64,000 bases of DNA from Martelella sp. HB161492 (GTDB taxonomy: Bacteria; Pseudomonadota; Alphaproteobacteria; Rhizobiales; Rhizobiaceae). The notes beneath the pieces are model-generated. The model did no database searches and was not told the origin of the DNA. It worked only from the letters and a program-made list of their open reading frames with translations. The translations under genes and the position numbers were made by a program. Where the stretch lies: NCBI RefSeq assembly GCF_013184775.1, contig NZ_JAATVV010000007.1, forward strand, positions 62,001-126,000, given 5' to 3'. Shown here piece after piece: positions 9,250 through 18,465 of this stretch; position 1 is the stretch's first letter; the number at the start of each line of letters is the position of its first letter.

Positions 9250-10518
9250 TCAGTCCTCGAATGTCACGCCAAGCGCAAGAAGCGCATCCCAGTAGCTGGG
9301 ATAGGTCTTGCCGACGCAGAGCGGATCAAGAATGGTGATGCCGGATATCTTCAGCCCCGCCAGTGCAAAACTCATGGCGATGCGGTGGTCGGCAAAGGTG
9401 TCGATCTCGGCCGGCAGGTGCTGGCCGGCAAGGCTCGGATCGGCATGGACGATCAGATCATCGCCCTCTTCTTCTGCCAGCCCGGCACGGATGCCGTTCA
9501 GCCCGAGCGACAGCGCCCGGGTGCGGTCGCATTCCTTGACCCGGAGATTTTCAATGCCGGTAAAGCGCACCTTCGTCTCGTTGAAGGCGGAGAGCACGGC
9601 CAGCGTCGGCACCGCATCCTGCATCTGGCTGCCATCGATCACCGCCGGCATATGCGGGAAAGATGCGATCACCTGATAGGCCCTGGCATCAGGCTGGGTG
9701 AACCTGTCTGCAGCCGTGCCGATATCGATCGCGCCGCCGGTGAGCTTTTCCGCCGCCCACAGATAGGTGGCGGCAGAGGCATCCGGCTCGATATGGAAAT
9801 CGGTCGCCTGATAGCCGGTCGGCTGGACCCGCCAGCTCGCCGCGTCGATCTTGTCCACCCTGGCCCCGAAGGCTGCCATGGCATCAAGCGTCAGATCGAC
9901 ATAGCCGCGCGCGCCGATATCCGGGCCCGTCAGCGCCACGGTGACCGGCTGGTTCGCGCCTACAGGGCCAAGCGGTGCAGCCATCAGCAGGGCGGAAACA
10001 TACTGGCTCGAAAGTCCGGCATCAATCTCCACCCGGCCGGTGCCGAAATGGCCATTGCCTTGGATTGTCACCGGCGGGCAGCCGGTCGGGGCCTTAGCAT
10101 CAATGCCAAGGCTTCTCAGCGCCTTGACCAGCGGGCCGATCGGACGCTTGCGCATATGCTCATCGCCATCGACCACCACCGTGCCCGAGACGCTTGCCAC
10201 GGCCGCGGTCAGAAACCGTGTTGCCGTGCCGGCATTGCCGAGAAAAAGCGGACCGGAAGGCGGCTGAAGCACACCGGAACCGGTGACGACAAATGTCGTT
10301 GCATCCGGTTCATCGACGCTCACGCCCATGGCTCTGAGCGCATTGGCCATGTGACGGGTATCATCACTTTTCAGCGCGCCGGTCAGCCGGCTCGTGCCTT
10401 TTGACAGGCCGGCGAGCAACAGCGCGCGGTTGGTGATCGATTTTGAACCGGGCGGGCTGACATGGCCGGAAAGCGCATGTTCCGGCGGAATGACGGTCAG
10501 CCTGTCTTTGTCAGTCAT
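9250..10518 (-). CDS. aroA: 3-phosphoshikimate 1-carboxyvinyltransferase (EPSP synthase), class-I-like
   Basis: Transfers the enolpyruvyl group of PEP to shikimate-3-phosphate in the aromatic pathway. It has 422 aa, typical for the family. Substrate-binding motifs are present: PPGSKSITNRALLLA (Lys26, Ser27, Arg31), LGNAGTATRF (Gly97), RKRPIGPL and RVKECDRTRA. The Gly-Asn-Ala-Gly motif is of class I form, unlike the CP4-type class II enzyme known from Agrobacterium. The position matching E. coli Pro101 is Phe102. No other aro gene is near; it lies between lemA and the DUF2207 gene in what looks like one operon. It may be a second EPSP synthase or a paralogue with a shifted substrate; 'aroA' is the best family name. 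Confidence 0.85.
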   Translation of the reverse strand: MTDKDRLTVIPPEHALSGHVSPPGSKSITNRALLLAGLSKGTSRLTGALKSDDTRHMANALRAMGVSVDEPDATTFVVTGSGVLQPPSGPLFLGNAGTATRFLTAAVASVSGTVVVDGDEHMRKRPIGPLVKALRSLGIDAKAPTGCPPVTIQGNGHFGTGRVEIDAGLSSQYVSALLMAAPLGPVGANQPVTVALTGPDIGARGYVDLTLDAMAAFGARVDKIDAASWRVQPTGYQATDFHIEPDASAATYLWAAEKLTGGAIDIGTAADRFTQPDARAYQVIASFPHMPAVIDGSQMQDAVPTLAVLSAFNETKVRFTGIENLRVKECDRTRALSLGLNGIRAGLAEEEGDDLIVHADPSLAGQHLPAEIDTFADHRIAMSFALAGLKISGITILDPLCVGKTYPSYWDALLALGVTFED

Positions 10519-10559
10519 CGGACGTTCTCTCTCAACGAGCCCTCATCAGGCCGAAATGT

Positions 10560-11123
10560 TCAAAAGGAGACCTGCGGCACCGCGCGATCGGCGCTGTTGT
10601 CGATCTCGAAATAGTCTTTCTTGTGAAAGCCATAGCGGCTGGCAACCATATTGGACGGAAAGCTCTCGACCTTGACGTTCAGGTCGCGGGCAGCGCCGTT
10701 ATAGTAACGGCGCGCCATCTGGATCTCGCTCTCGGTCTGCTGCAGCGTCTTCTGCAGCTCGGCAAAGTTCTGGCTCGCCTTGAGGTCGGGATAGGCCTCG
10801 GCAAGGGCGAAAAGCCGGCCCAGCGCCTGGGTCAGTTCGCCTTCGGCAGCAGCACGTCCCGCCACATCGCCCGCCGGCACGGCCGTCGCCTTGTTGCGCA
10901 TGGCAACCACCTCTTCCAACGTGCCGCGTTCGTGGCCGGCATAGCCCTTGACCGTTTCCACCAGATTGGGAACCAGATCAGCACGGCGCTTCAGCTGCAC
11001 ATCAATGCCGGACCAGGCCTCTTCCGCCACCTGCCGGGCGCTGACAAGGCTGTTATAAAGCGAGATCGCATAAAAGATCACCGCAACGGCGATGACGACA
11101 ATAATGATAAGGGCGGTCAGCAT
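10560..11123 (-). CDS. lemA: LemA family protein
   Basis: A 187-aa protein with one N-terminal membrane helix (LTALIIIVVIAVAVIFYAI) followed by a long helical domain, the LemA architecture. The conserved RADLVPNLVETVKGYAGHE stretch follows the membrane anchor, and a region with YYNGAARDLN lies near residue 140. Family length matches. AGGGAG stands before the ATG. It lies between glyQ and aroA on the same strand, with DUF2207 two genes downstream, the usual partner of LemA. The cellular role of the family is not settled; membrane or envelope maintenance is a guess. Confidence 0.92.
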   Translation of the reverse strand: MLTALIIIVVIAVAVIFYAISLYNSLVSARQVAEEAWSGIDVQLKRRADLVPNLVETVKGYAGHERGTLEEVVAMRNKATAVPAGDVAGRAAAEGELTQALGRLFALAEAYPDLKASQNFAELQKTLQQTESEIQMARRYYNGAARDLNVKVESFPSNMVASRYGFHKKDYFEIDNSADRAVPQVSF

Positions 11124-11179
11124 CGATACTCTCCCTGACTGATCGGGATGAGGCTAGATCGCCGCGTCCCCATGTCAAT

Positions 11180-11210
11180 CCTACATGACGATTCAACCCT
11201 ACATGTCGAT
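11180..11210. promoter_or_regulatory. Direct repeat CCTACATGNCGAT upstream of lemA
   Basis: Two 13-base copies, CCTACATGACGAT (11180-11192) and CCTACATGTCGAT (11198-11210), repeat with an 18-bp period in the 103-base gap between glyQ and lemA. The spacing, near two helical turns, would suit a dimeric DNA-binding protein. No matching regulator is known to me. Confidence 0.35.
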
Positions 11211-11226
11211 CTCGTGACCGAATGGC

Positions 11227-12177
11227 TCAGGCCGCTTCGGGTGCATAGCCTCCGGCATCGGTCAAAAGGAAGGCCTCGCCGCAGGCCTTGGCCAGCGTGC
11301 GCACGCGCAGAATATAGCTCTGCCGTTCCGTGACCGAGATGACACCGCGCGCATCCAGCAGATTGAAGATATGCGACGCCTTGATGCACTGGTCATAGGC
11401 CGGGAACACGCATTTATGCAGCATGCCCGCTGCGGTCGGGTGGCCGGCGTCAAGCAGTGCCTTGCATTCGGCTTCCGCATCAAGGAAATGGCGATGCAGC
11501 ATCTCGGTATTGGCATATTCGAAATTATGGCGCGAATATTCCTGCTCGGTCTGCAGGAAGATATCGCCATAGGTGACCTTTTCATCGCCTTCACGGCCGT
11601 TGAAATTGAGGTCATAGACATTGTCGACGCCCTGCACATACATGGCAAGCCGCTCCAGACCATAGGTCAGCTCGCCGGCCACCGGCGCGCATTCAATACC
11701 GCAGACCTGCTGGAAATAGGTGAACTGCGACACTTCCATGCCATCGCACCAGCATTCCCAGCCAAGCCCCCAGGACCCGGTGGTCGGGTTTTCCCAGTCA
11801 TCCTCGACGAAGCGCACATCATGCAGCAGCGGGTCGAGCCCGATCGCCCGCAGCGAACCGAGATAGAGCTCCTGCAGATCCGGCGGCGAGGGCTTCAGCA
11901 GAACCTGATACTGATAATAATGCTGCAGACGGTTCGGGTTCTCACCGTAGCGGCCATCGGCCGGGCGGCGGGAGGGCTGCACATAGGCGACATTCCAGCG
12001 CTTCGGCCCGAGCGCGCGCAGCGTCGTTGACGGATGCAGCGTACCGGCGCCCACTTCCATGTCATAGGGCTGCAAAATCGCACAGCCCTTGTCCGCCCAG
12101 TAGGACTGGAGCGTCAGGATCAGCCCCTGGAAGGAGCGTTTGGGGTGCATATGGGGCGCAATCTCATCACTAGACAT
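11227..12177 (-). CDS. glyQ: Glycine--tRNA ligase alpha subunit
   Basis: Catalytic small subunit of glycyl-tRNA synthetase, partner of GlyS at 4371-6485. At 316 aa it is of normal length. Highly conserved family stretches are visible: [31 protein letters not shown] and [20 protein letters not shown], which carry the ATP and glycine site. The family normally begins a few residues before FQGLI, in agreement with the ATG at 12177. The rhizobial arrangement with other genes between glyQ and glyS is kept here. Confidence 0.97.
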   Translation of the reverse strand: MSSDEIAPHMHPKRSFQGLILTLQSYWADKGCAILQPYDMEVGAGTLHPSTTLRALGPKRWNVAYVQPSRRPADGRYGENPNRLQHYYQYQVLLKPSPPDLQELYLGSLRAIGLDPLLHDVRFVEDDWENPTTGSWGLGWECWCDGMEVSQFTYFQQVCGIECAPVAGELTYGLERLAMYVQGVDNVYDLNFNGREGDEKVTYGDIFLQTEQEYSRHNFEYANTEMLHRHFLDAEAECKALLDAGHPTAAGMLHKCVFPAYDQCIKASHIFNLLDARGVISVTERQSYILRVRTLAKACGEAFLLTDAGGYAPEAA

Positions 12178-12328
12178 GGCGAACCGGCTTTCTTTGGCTT
12201 TTCATTCCGGTTGCGGTGAGTGCCACGGAAGGGCCAAGGGGTCAAGCTTGTCGAACGGCAAGGGCCGCAAATCACCCGCAAAACAGGCAATCTGCAGCCC
12301 CCCTCCGCTCATGGTCGGCAAGACGACA

Positions 12329-13819
12329 TCAGGCGTCGGCGGGAAGCGGACGGAATTCGTCCTTGCTCGGCGTCAGCAGGCTGACAACCCAGATGGCGAT
12401 AAAAGCAGCGATGAAACCGGGAATGATCTCATAGACACCGGCACCACCCATGAAGCTTTGATCGAAGCCGAGCGCGATCCAGCCGCCAACCGTCACCGCG
12501 CCGACAATCAGGCCGGCAACGGCGCCCCAGCCCGACATGCGCGACCAGGTGAGCGACAGGATGATCAGCGGGCCAAAGGCGGCACCGAAGCCGGCCCAGG
12601 CGTGCGATACGAGGCCAAGAACCTTCGAATCCGGGTTCCAGGCTATCCAGGCGGCGAGCACGGCCACCAGCAGCACGAAGAAGCGGCCGATATTGACCAG
12701 TTCCGGCTCGCTGGCATGACGGCGCAGGAACAGGCGGTAGAAATCCTCCGTCAGCGAGGAGGAGGAGACCAGAAGCTGGCTCGAAATCGTGCTCATGACC
12801 GCCGCCAGAAGCGCCGCCAGCAGGAAGCCGGTGATCAGCGGGATGAACAGCTGATTCGCCAGAATGATGAAGATCGTTTCCGGATCCTGAACCGTTATGT
12901 TGTTGCCGACCACGAAAGAACGACCGAAAATGCCGACGCCGATGGCACCAAGCAGCGAAATCACCATCCAGGCCATGCCGATATTGCGGGCGGCAGGCAC
13001 ATCCTTGACGCTGCGCACCGCCATGAAGCGGACGATGATATGCGGCTGGCCGAAATAGCCGAGCCCCCAGGCAACCGCCGACAGCCAGCCGATCACGGTG
13101 ACGCCGTGAATCATCGACAGGAAATTCGGATCAACGCTCATCATCCGCGCCTCGGAGACACCAAAGCCACCGGCACGGATGACAACGACGATCGGCATGA
13201 TCACCAGGGCGATCATCATGATGCAGCCCTGAACGAAATCCGTCAGGCTCACCGCCAGAAAACCGCCAATCAGCGTATAGACCAGGACGATGCCCATGGT
13301 GATGAGAATGCCGACCTGATAGGGGTTCAGGCCCTTGATCGTCACCAGATCCTGAAAGGCCGTGTCAAACAGCTTGCCGCCAGCAACAAGGCCTGACGCG
13401 GTGTAGACCGCGAAAAAAACCACGATGACGACGGCTGACACCGTGCGCAGCATGGTTGACTTGCTGGGAAAGCGGTTTGACAGGAATTCGGGGATGGTGA
13501 GCGCATTGTCATAACGCTCGGTCTGTTCACGAAGCCTTGGCGCAACGATGATCCAGTTGAAGAACGCCCCGACCACGAGCCCGATGCCGATCCAGCTCTG
13601 GGCCAGACCGCTGACGAAAAGCGCGCCGGGAAGCCCCATCAGCAGCCATCCGCTCATATCCGAAGCACCGGCCGAAAGCGCTGCAACCGCCGGCGATAGC
13701 TGACGGCCGCCAAGAATATATTCTTCAGAACTCGATGTGGACTTGCGCCAGGCGTAAAAGCCGATCCCCAGCATCAAGAGAAAATAGATTGACAGGCTGA
13801 TCCAGATTCCGGTGCTCAT
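12329..13819 (-). CDS. putP: Sodium/proline symporter
   Basis: Member of the sodium:solute symporter family (SSS), closest in look to PutP, taking up L-proline with Na+. The 496-aa protein has about 13 membrane helices. Typical segments are SAGASDMSGWLLMGLPGA near residue 54, the GLGYFGQPHIIVRFMA motif in the middle, and the late MSTISSQLLVSSSSLTEDFYR segment that forms part of the sodium site. I placed the start at the ATG at 13819, preceded by AAGGGGG; 26 upstream in-frame residues lack family similarity. No putA is adjacent. Confidence 0.9.
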   Translation of the reverse strand: MSTGIWISLSIYFLLMLGIGFYAWRKSTSSSEEYILGGRQLSPAVAALSAGASDMSGWLLMGLPGALFVSGLAQSWIGIGLVVGAFFNWIIVAPRLREQTERYDNALTIPEFLSNRFPSKSTMLRTVSAVVIVVFFAVYTASGLVAGGKLFDTAFQDLVTIKGLNPYQVGILITMGIVLVYTLIGGFLAVSLTDFVQGCIMMIALVIMPIVVVIRAGGFGVSEARMMSVDPNFLSMIHGVTVIGWLSAVAWGLGYFGQPHIIVRFMAVRSVKDVPAARNIGMAWMVISLLGAIGVGIFGRSFVVGNNITVQDPETIFIILANQLFIPLITGFLLAALLAAVMSTISSQLLVSSSSLTEDFYRLFLRRHASEPELVNIGRFFVLLVAVLAAWIAWNPDSKVLGLVSHAWAGFGAAFGPLIILSLTWSRMSGWGAVAGLIVGAVTVGGWIALGFDQSFMGGAGVYEIIPGFIAAFIAIWVVSLLTPSKDEFRPLPADA

Positions 13820-13983
13820 GATTGCATCCCCCTTCTGTTTGCCGCCCGGTGCGATCAAGCGCTTGGACGGGGATTTCCTTTCGTCCGGCGGGCACACTCA
13901 ATACAGCATGGCCTCCACCGGACCTTCCCGTAAAAGCTGTACCATCCGAGCAGTGGCTGCCACAACCCTTGAGAAGGATTTCC

Positions 13984-14907
13984 TCAACCGGCGCGTTTCG
14001 AACGGCCGATACGGCACCTGAAAAGCCTGCCATCGATGGCAGCGAGACCAATCGCGATCAACCCCATTCCGAAGAAATGGCGTGGCGCCAGATGTTCGCC
14101 CAGCACAAAAACGCCGAGCAGGATCGCCGAGACAGGCACAAGAAAGGTCACCAGCATGATATTGGTCGCGCCTGCTGATGAAAGAATACGGAAATACAGC
14201 ACATAAGCAAATGCCGTTGAAAAGACGGCCATGGCGGCAAGGGCCGCCCAGGCAAACGGCGGCGCGCCGGCGATCAGGGCAAACGGTCTTTCGATAACCA
14301 TGGCGAGCGGCAGCATGATGATGGCAGCCGCCGTGATCTGGCCCGCCGCCGCGGTCACCGGATCAACGCCGAGCCGGCGAAAGCGCCGGCCGAAAACACC
14401 TGCAAACGCATAGGAAAGCGCGGCCCCGAGAACCGCGACCTCGCCTTCAAGGCTATTCGTCAGACCGGAGAAAGCCGAAGCGCCGATCATGATGGCGACG
14501 CCGGCAAAGCCCGACACGACGCCTGCCAGCCGGTTCACCGACATTTTCTCATCGCGGGTCAGGAAATGGGCGACCACGACGCCGAAGAGCGGTGTCGTGG
14601 CGTTAAAGACCGAGGCGAGACCACTCTCAATGCGGGTCTGTCCCCAGACGATAAGACTGAAGGGCAGCGCATTGTTGAGAAGCCCCATGCCGAGACATGC
14701 AAGGATGACCGGTCCGGAAACGGGCACCCGGCGCCCGGTGAGCTTCAGTACCAGAAGCAGCACGGCAGCGGCGATCAGCAGTCTGAGGGCGACAATGGTG
14801 AGAGGCGGCAGAACCTTCACCAGAACGCCGATGAAAAAGAAGGACCCACCCCAAAGCACGGAAAGGGTCACCAGCATGGCCCATTCGGCAAGCCCCATCG
14901 CCTTCAT
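13984..14907 (-). CDS. DMT superfamily (EamA) transporter
   Basis: A 307-aa inner-membrane protein with ten predicted helices arranged as two EamA repeats (about 10-140 and 155-290). LSVLWGGSFFFIGVLVK opens the first repeat and GAALSYAFAGVFGRRF the second. Such proteins usually export amino acids or metabolites or extrude drugs; the substrate here cannot be told. The ATG at 14907 is preceded by GGAG at good spacing, so I prefer it to an ATG nine codons upstream without a site. It stands alone between putP and a small membrane-protein gene. Confidence 0.88.
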   Translation of the reverse strand: MKAMGLAEWAMLVTLSVLWGGSFFFIGVLVKVLPPLTIVALRLLIAAAVLLLVLKLTGRRVPVSGPVILACLGMGLLNNALPFSLIVWGQTRIESGLASVFNATTPLFGVVVAHFLTRDEKMSVNRLAGVVSGFAGVAIMIGASAFSGLTNSLEGEVAVLGAALSYAFAGVFGRRFRRLGVDPVTAAAGQITAAAIIMLPLAMVIERPFALIAGAPPFAWAALAAMAVFSTAFAYVLYFRILSSAGATNIMLVTFLVPVSAILLGVFVLGEHLAPRHFFGMGLIAIGLAAIDGRLFRCRIGRSKRAG

Positions 14908-15084
14908 GAACAATCTCCGCTCCGGCCGCACCATCGCGGACGACGCAAAGCCTTAGGCCGAATCGGTTTGCTGCACCACCTGATTTGCAGCAGGGGGAAA
15001 ATTTCACCGGCCGGAACGTAGCCTGAAGCGCGACCTGGAGCGCGACGATGAAAGCAGGCGTAACGGTCCGAACAGTCAGTGAGG

Positions 15085-15276
15085 TTATTCCTGGTCCTTG
15101 CGCACGCTGTAGACCCCGGTGTCGGGGTCTTTCACCAGTGTTCCGATGGCACCATTCTTCTGTTCGGCACGGCGTTGCTCACCGCGCTCCGTTGTCTTCT
15201 CGGCATCGGCGATGAACTTTCGGTAGAGCATATATCCGCCGCCGAAAATAGCAGCCATGACCAGCAATTGCGGCAT
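15085..15276 (-). CDS. Small single-helix membrane protein
   Basis: A 63-aa protein: one N-terminal membrane helix (LLVMAAIFGGGYMLYRKFI), a charged linker rich in E, R and K, and a short C-terminal motif GTLVKDPDTGVYSVRK. AGAGG precedes the ATG. It follows the S49 peptidase gene by 30 bases on the same strand, so the two are probably cotranscribed. Small proteins of this shape occur next to sppA-like genes in rhizobia, from memory. Function unknown. Confidence 0.72.
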   Translation of the reverse strand: MPQLLVMAAIFGGGYMLYRKFIADAEKTTERGEQRRAEQKNGAIGTLVKDPDTGVYSVRKDQE

Positions 15277-15306
15277 AAGCGCCTCTTTGATCCTGTGATT
15301 CGCGCG

Positions 15307-16164
15307 TTAGAGCCCGTAACGCGACCATAATGCACGCTCTTCCGCCTGTTCGGCAAGACCGGCGGCGAGGCCTGCGGCAATCCGTTCGCCGGAAAGGACA
15401 ACGCCCGGCACCTTGCGCCCGACAAGCGTGGTCGGGCCGGAGATCAGCTTGAGCTCGACATGGTCGCCATAGCGATCCTTAAGTGTCTTGCGCATGTCGC
15501 CTATGCCATCGACCAGACCGAGGGCCAGACCGCGCTTTCCGGACCAGAACAGACCGGAAAACAGCTCCGGATCATCGGCGAGCCTTGCACCGCGCCGCTC
15601 CTTCACCATGTCGATGAAGACCTCGTGGATCTCGCTCTGAAGCGACTTCAGAAAGGTGATGTCGCGCTCTTTCTCCGGCTGAAACGGATCCAGCATCACC
15701 TTGTTCTCACCCGAGGTATAGACGCGACGCTCGATCCCGAGTTTCTCGATCAGCCCGGTAAAGCCGAAACCACCGGACACCACGCCGATGGAGCCGACAA
15801 CGGAAGTGGGATCGACAAAAATCTCATCGCCCGCCAGCGCAATCATGTAGCCGCCGGATGCGGCCACATCCTCGACAAAGATGAGAACCCGTTTGTGGTT
15901 TTCTTCCGCCAGAAGACGGATGCGCTCGAAGATCTGCCGCGACTGAACGGGCGAACCGCCAGGCGAATTGACCGAAATGGCCACCACTGGCGCCCCTTTG
16001 AACGTGAAGGCTTTCTCCAGCGCGGGTGCAACCGACGCGAGATTAAGCATCGGCCGCCCACGCGAACCACCCGCCATGATGGCGCCCGCAAGACGAACCA
16101 CAGGAATGACGGTCCGGTCTTTTCTGAACCGTGCCGGAATCAGCCTCTTCAATGCATCCTTCAT
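15307..16164 (-). CDS. sppA: S49 family serine peptidase (SppA-like, short form)
   Basis: Signal-peptide-peptidase-like serine protease of clan SK, using a Ser-Lys dyad. In the 285-aa protein the nucleophile is Ser103 in AASGGYM and the general base is Lys155 in SGENKVML. Their 52-residue spacing equals that of B. subtilis SppA (Ser147/Lys199). SVNSPGGSP precedes the active-site serine by about 35 residues. It is the single-domain form, not the duplicated E. coli type, and shows no clear N-terminal membrane helix from the chosen start. The ATG at 16164 has GAGGAG upstream; longer in-frame extensions lack family similarity. Confidence 0.92.
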   Translation of the reverse strand: MKDALKRLIPARFRKDRTVIPVVRLAGAIMAGGSRGRPMLNLASVAPALEKAFTFKGAPVVAISVNSPGGSPVQSRQIFERIRLLAEENHKRVLIFVEDVAASGGYMIALAGDEIFVDPTSVVGSIGVVSGGFGFTGLIEKLGIERRVYTSGENKVMLDPFQPEKERDITFLKSLQSEIHEVFIDMVKERRGARLADDPELFSGLFWSGKRGLALGLVDGIGDMRKTLKDRYGDHVELKLISGPTTLVGRKVPGVVLSGERIAAGLAAGLAEQAEERALWSRYGL

Positions 16165-16252
16165 CGGGTGCTCCTCTCGATCAATGCGCGCTAGATGTAT
16201 GGGCTTTCGCGTCAAAGACAAGAGCAGAAATGCACAGAGAGGAATCTCGCCA

Positions 16253-17044
16253 TTACATGCGCGAATAAGCCGCCCGGCCATTGTTGAGATCATCGACATC
16301 AGCGGCAAAAGCATGACCGGAGGTTGCATGCATAACAAGTGGACTGCGCAATTGCAGTCGCGCCCGCGATCCCTTGACCGCGCTGACCAGAATGCGGAAG
16401 GCATTTTCGCCGGCGCGGGCATGAACCGGCGTCATCTCAAGCCCGCCGAAACGCTTTCCGCAGGCGGCGATGATGTCGGCAATGGAGTGCGGCCTGGCGA
16501 TCAGCGACAGCGTGCCGGACGGCTTTAAGATCGCCCCGGCCGTGCGGATCCAGTCTTCGAAGAGATCTCCGGCAATCGCATGGGCGTCACGTTTCAGCGG
16601 ATCGGGCGTGGCACGGTCTAGCGCGTCGTTGAACGGAGGGTTCATGATGACATGATCGAAACTGTCATCCACGAGCCCGGCAGCATTGCGCGCCGCGCCA
16701 CGCAGGGTCACATCGGCTTCAAACAGCGCCACACGCCCGGCAATCCTTGCATTTTCGGCCAGGGCAAGCGTCTTTCGGGCAAAGCCGGCCATATCGGGCG
16801 ATCGCTCGAACAGGCTGACACGGGCCTCATGCAATCGCGCGGCAACAGCCAGGCCCGCGCCGCCCGCACCCGCACCGAGATCGGCAACGCGGATCGCCCC
16901 GTTGCCCGTCACCATCGAGGCCAGCAGCATGGCATCCATGCCCGTGCGATGACCTCGTCCTTTCGGCTGCACCAGATAGAAGGCACCACGGTGAAAGGCG
17001 TCGACCGTTTCATGTTCTTCGATGATTGCCACAGCCCCACTCAT
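16253..17044 (-). CDS. N6-adenine-type methyltransferase, TrmN6-like
   Basis: A 263-aa class I SAM-dependent methyltransferase. Motif I is VADLGAGAGGAGLAVAARL (about 53-71) and the amino-methylation motif is IMNPPFND (near 133), typical of enzymes that methylate exocyclic amines. The early PKGRGHRTGMDAMLLA resembles the tRNA1(Val) A37 N6-methyltransferase group (YfiC/TrmN6). Its ATG overlaps the stop of the DUF2007 gene (ATGA), so the two are coupled. The tRNA target is inferred from the family. Confidence 0.82.
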   Translation of the reverse strand: MSGAVAIIEEHETVDAFHRGAFYLVQPKGRGHRTGMDAMLLASMVTGNGAIRVADLGAGAGGAGLAVAARLHEARVSLFERSPDMAGFARKTLALAENARIAGRVALFEADVTLRGAARNAAGLVDDSFDHVIMNPPFNDALDRATPDPLKRDAHAIAGDLFEDWIRTAGAILKPSGTLSLIARPHSIADIIAACGKRFGGLEMTPVHARAGENAFRILVSAVKGSRARLQLRSPLVMHATSGHAFAADVDDLNNGRAAYSRM

Positions 17045-17253
17045 GCCTGGCGCAGTTCCTTTTCCAGCCCGGCATCAATCAAAAGCGCGCGCGCCTCTTC
17101 TAGATCCTGATCATCGATCATCAGCCGGCGCGGCAGAAGGCCGAGCGACCCTTCTGTCAGGGACATGGCCTGATCGGCAACGAAAAAGTGAATTCCGGCC
17201 TCTTTCAGCAGGCTTTCCACAAGGCTCAACAGCACGGCGTCATTTGTGCGCAT
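17041..17253 (-). CDS. DUF2007 domain protein
   Basis: A 70-aa protein made almost only of the DUF2007 fold: LLSLVESLLKEAGI, then FFVADQ and PRRLMIDDQDLEEARALL, a pattern shared with PII-like small signalling domains. The start is uncertain. The ATG at 17253 has no good ribosome site; a GGAGAAG lies about 20 bases upstream, so a TTG within that stretch may be used. It overlaps the methyltransferase gene by four bases and is divergent from ispB. Function unknown. Confidence 0.75.
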   Translation of the reverse strand: MRTNDAVLLSLVESLLKEAGIHFFVADQAMSLTEGSLGLLPRRLMIDDQDLEEARALLIDAGLEKELRQA

Positions 17254-17312
17254 GAGGTTGATCAAAGACAAGAACTTCTCCAAGATTTGAGCGTAACGAA
17301 ACAATTTGCCTC

Positions 17313-17341
17313 TTGTCGCATCAGGGCGGCCTCCCTATTGT
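17313..17341 (+). promoter_or_regulatory. Candidate sigma-70 promoter of the ispB operon
   Basis: TTGTCG (17313-17318), 17-base spacer, TATTGT (17336-17341), placed about 20 bases before the AGGAG and TTG start of ispB. An inverted repeat TTGTC-AGC-GACAA overlaps the -10 end. Judged from sequence alone. Confidence 0.5.
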
Positions 17342-17374
17342 CAGCGACAATTACGTTAACAGGAGCGATCAGCC

Positions 17375-18391
17375 TTGGGCGTCGTCACACCGCTAGCCAA
17401 GAAAACCGAACAACCCGCATCCATAAAGCCGATTGTTGACCTGACAAAGGCGGATATGGAGCGTGTCAACAATCTCATCCTGTCCAAGGCCGGTTCAGAT
17501 GTCCAGATGATTCCAGAAGTGGCTAACCATCTGATTTCATCCGGTGGCAAGCGTCTGCGGCCGATGCTGACCCTGGCAGCCGCATCGCTGTTTGGCTATT
17601 CCGGTGAAGGACATGTGCTTCTGGCGACCAGCGTCGAATTCATGCATACGGCAACGCTGCTGCATGACGATGTGGTCGATGAAAGCGATCTGAGACGCGG
17701 CAAATCCTCGGCTCGGATGATCTGGGGCAACCAGGCCAGCGTCCTGGTTGGCGACTTCCTGCTCGGCCAGGCCTTCAAGATGATGGTTGATGCCGGTTCG
17801 ATGGATGCACTCGCCGTGCTTTCCAACGCCGCCGCCGTGATTGCCGAAGGCGAAGTGTTCCAGCTCGCGGTTTCCAAGAAGATGGAGACCACCGAGGCTG
17901 ACTATATCAGCGTGATTCGCGGCAAGACCGCAGAGCTCTTCGCAGCCGCTGCCGAAGTCGGCCCGATCATCGCCAATGCCCCGCCAGCCGCCCGCACGGC
18001 GCTGCGTGACTATGGCATGGCGCTCGGTCTCGCATTTCAGCTGGTGGATGATGTGCTGGATTATGGCGGCTCCAGCGCCGATCTCGGCAAGAATACCGGT
18101 GATGATTTCCGCGAGGGCAAGATCACGCTGCCCGTGATTCTGGCCCATGCACGCGGCACCGCCGACGAGAAAGCCTTCTGGCGCGAAGCAATGGAAGACG
18201 GGCATAACGATGACGAGGCACTCGCCCGGGCGAAAGATCTGATTGCCAGGCACGGCGCCCTGGAAGACACGATTGCCCGTGCCCTCGAATATGGTGAAGA
18301 GGCACGTTCGGCCCTTTCGGTGCTGCCCCCCTCGCCGATCAGGCAGGCGCTGACGGACGTCATCGACTTCTGTATCGCGCGAATAAGCTGA
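17375..18391 (+). CDS. ispB: Polyprenyl diphosphate synthase (octaprenyl type)
   Basis: Chain-elongating trans-prenyltransferase that makes the long side chain of ubiquinone from farnesyl-PP and isopentenyl-PP. The 338-aa protein has both aspartate-rich motifs: LLHDDVVDE (first DDxxD) and QLVDDVLDYGG (second), plus SGGKRLRPML for diphosphate binding. The start is a TTG at 17375 with AGGAG nine bases upstream; no ATG upstream is possible. Chain length (octa- or decaprenyl) cannot be told from sequence. It heads an operon with the TPR gene, ispE and moaB. Confidence 0.94.
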   Translation: MGVVTPLAKKTEQPASIKPIVDLTKADMERVNNLILSKAGSDVQMIPEVANHLISSGGKRLRPMLTLAAASLFGYSGEGHVLLATSVEFMHTATLLHDDVVDESDLRRGKSSARMIWGNQASVLVGDFLLGQAFKMMVDAGSMDALAVLSNAAAVIAEGEVFQLAVSKKMETTEADYISVIRGKTAELFAAAAEVGPIIANAPPAARTALRDYGMALGLAFQLVDDVLDYGGSSADLGKNTGDDFREGKITLPVILAHARGTADEKAFWREAMEDGHNDDEALARAKDLIARHGALEDTIARALEYGEEARSALSVLPPSPIRQALTDVIDFCIARIS

Positions 18392-18465
18392 CCTGCCGGA
18401 ATATTGCCGTCTTCAGGCCGCAAGAAAGCCGAAAGCCCCGAAAGCACCTGTGGAGAGAAAATTTG

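Noticed and set aside
12140-13396. Long plus-strand frame across glyQ start and putP
   Set aside because: Antisense to putP, with low-complexity composition rich in D, H, Q and R, typical of shadow frames.
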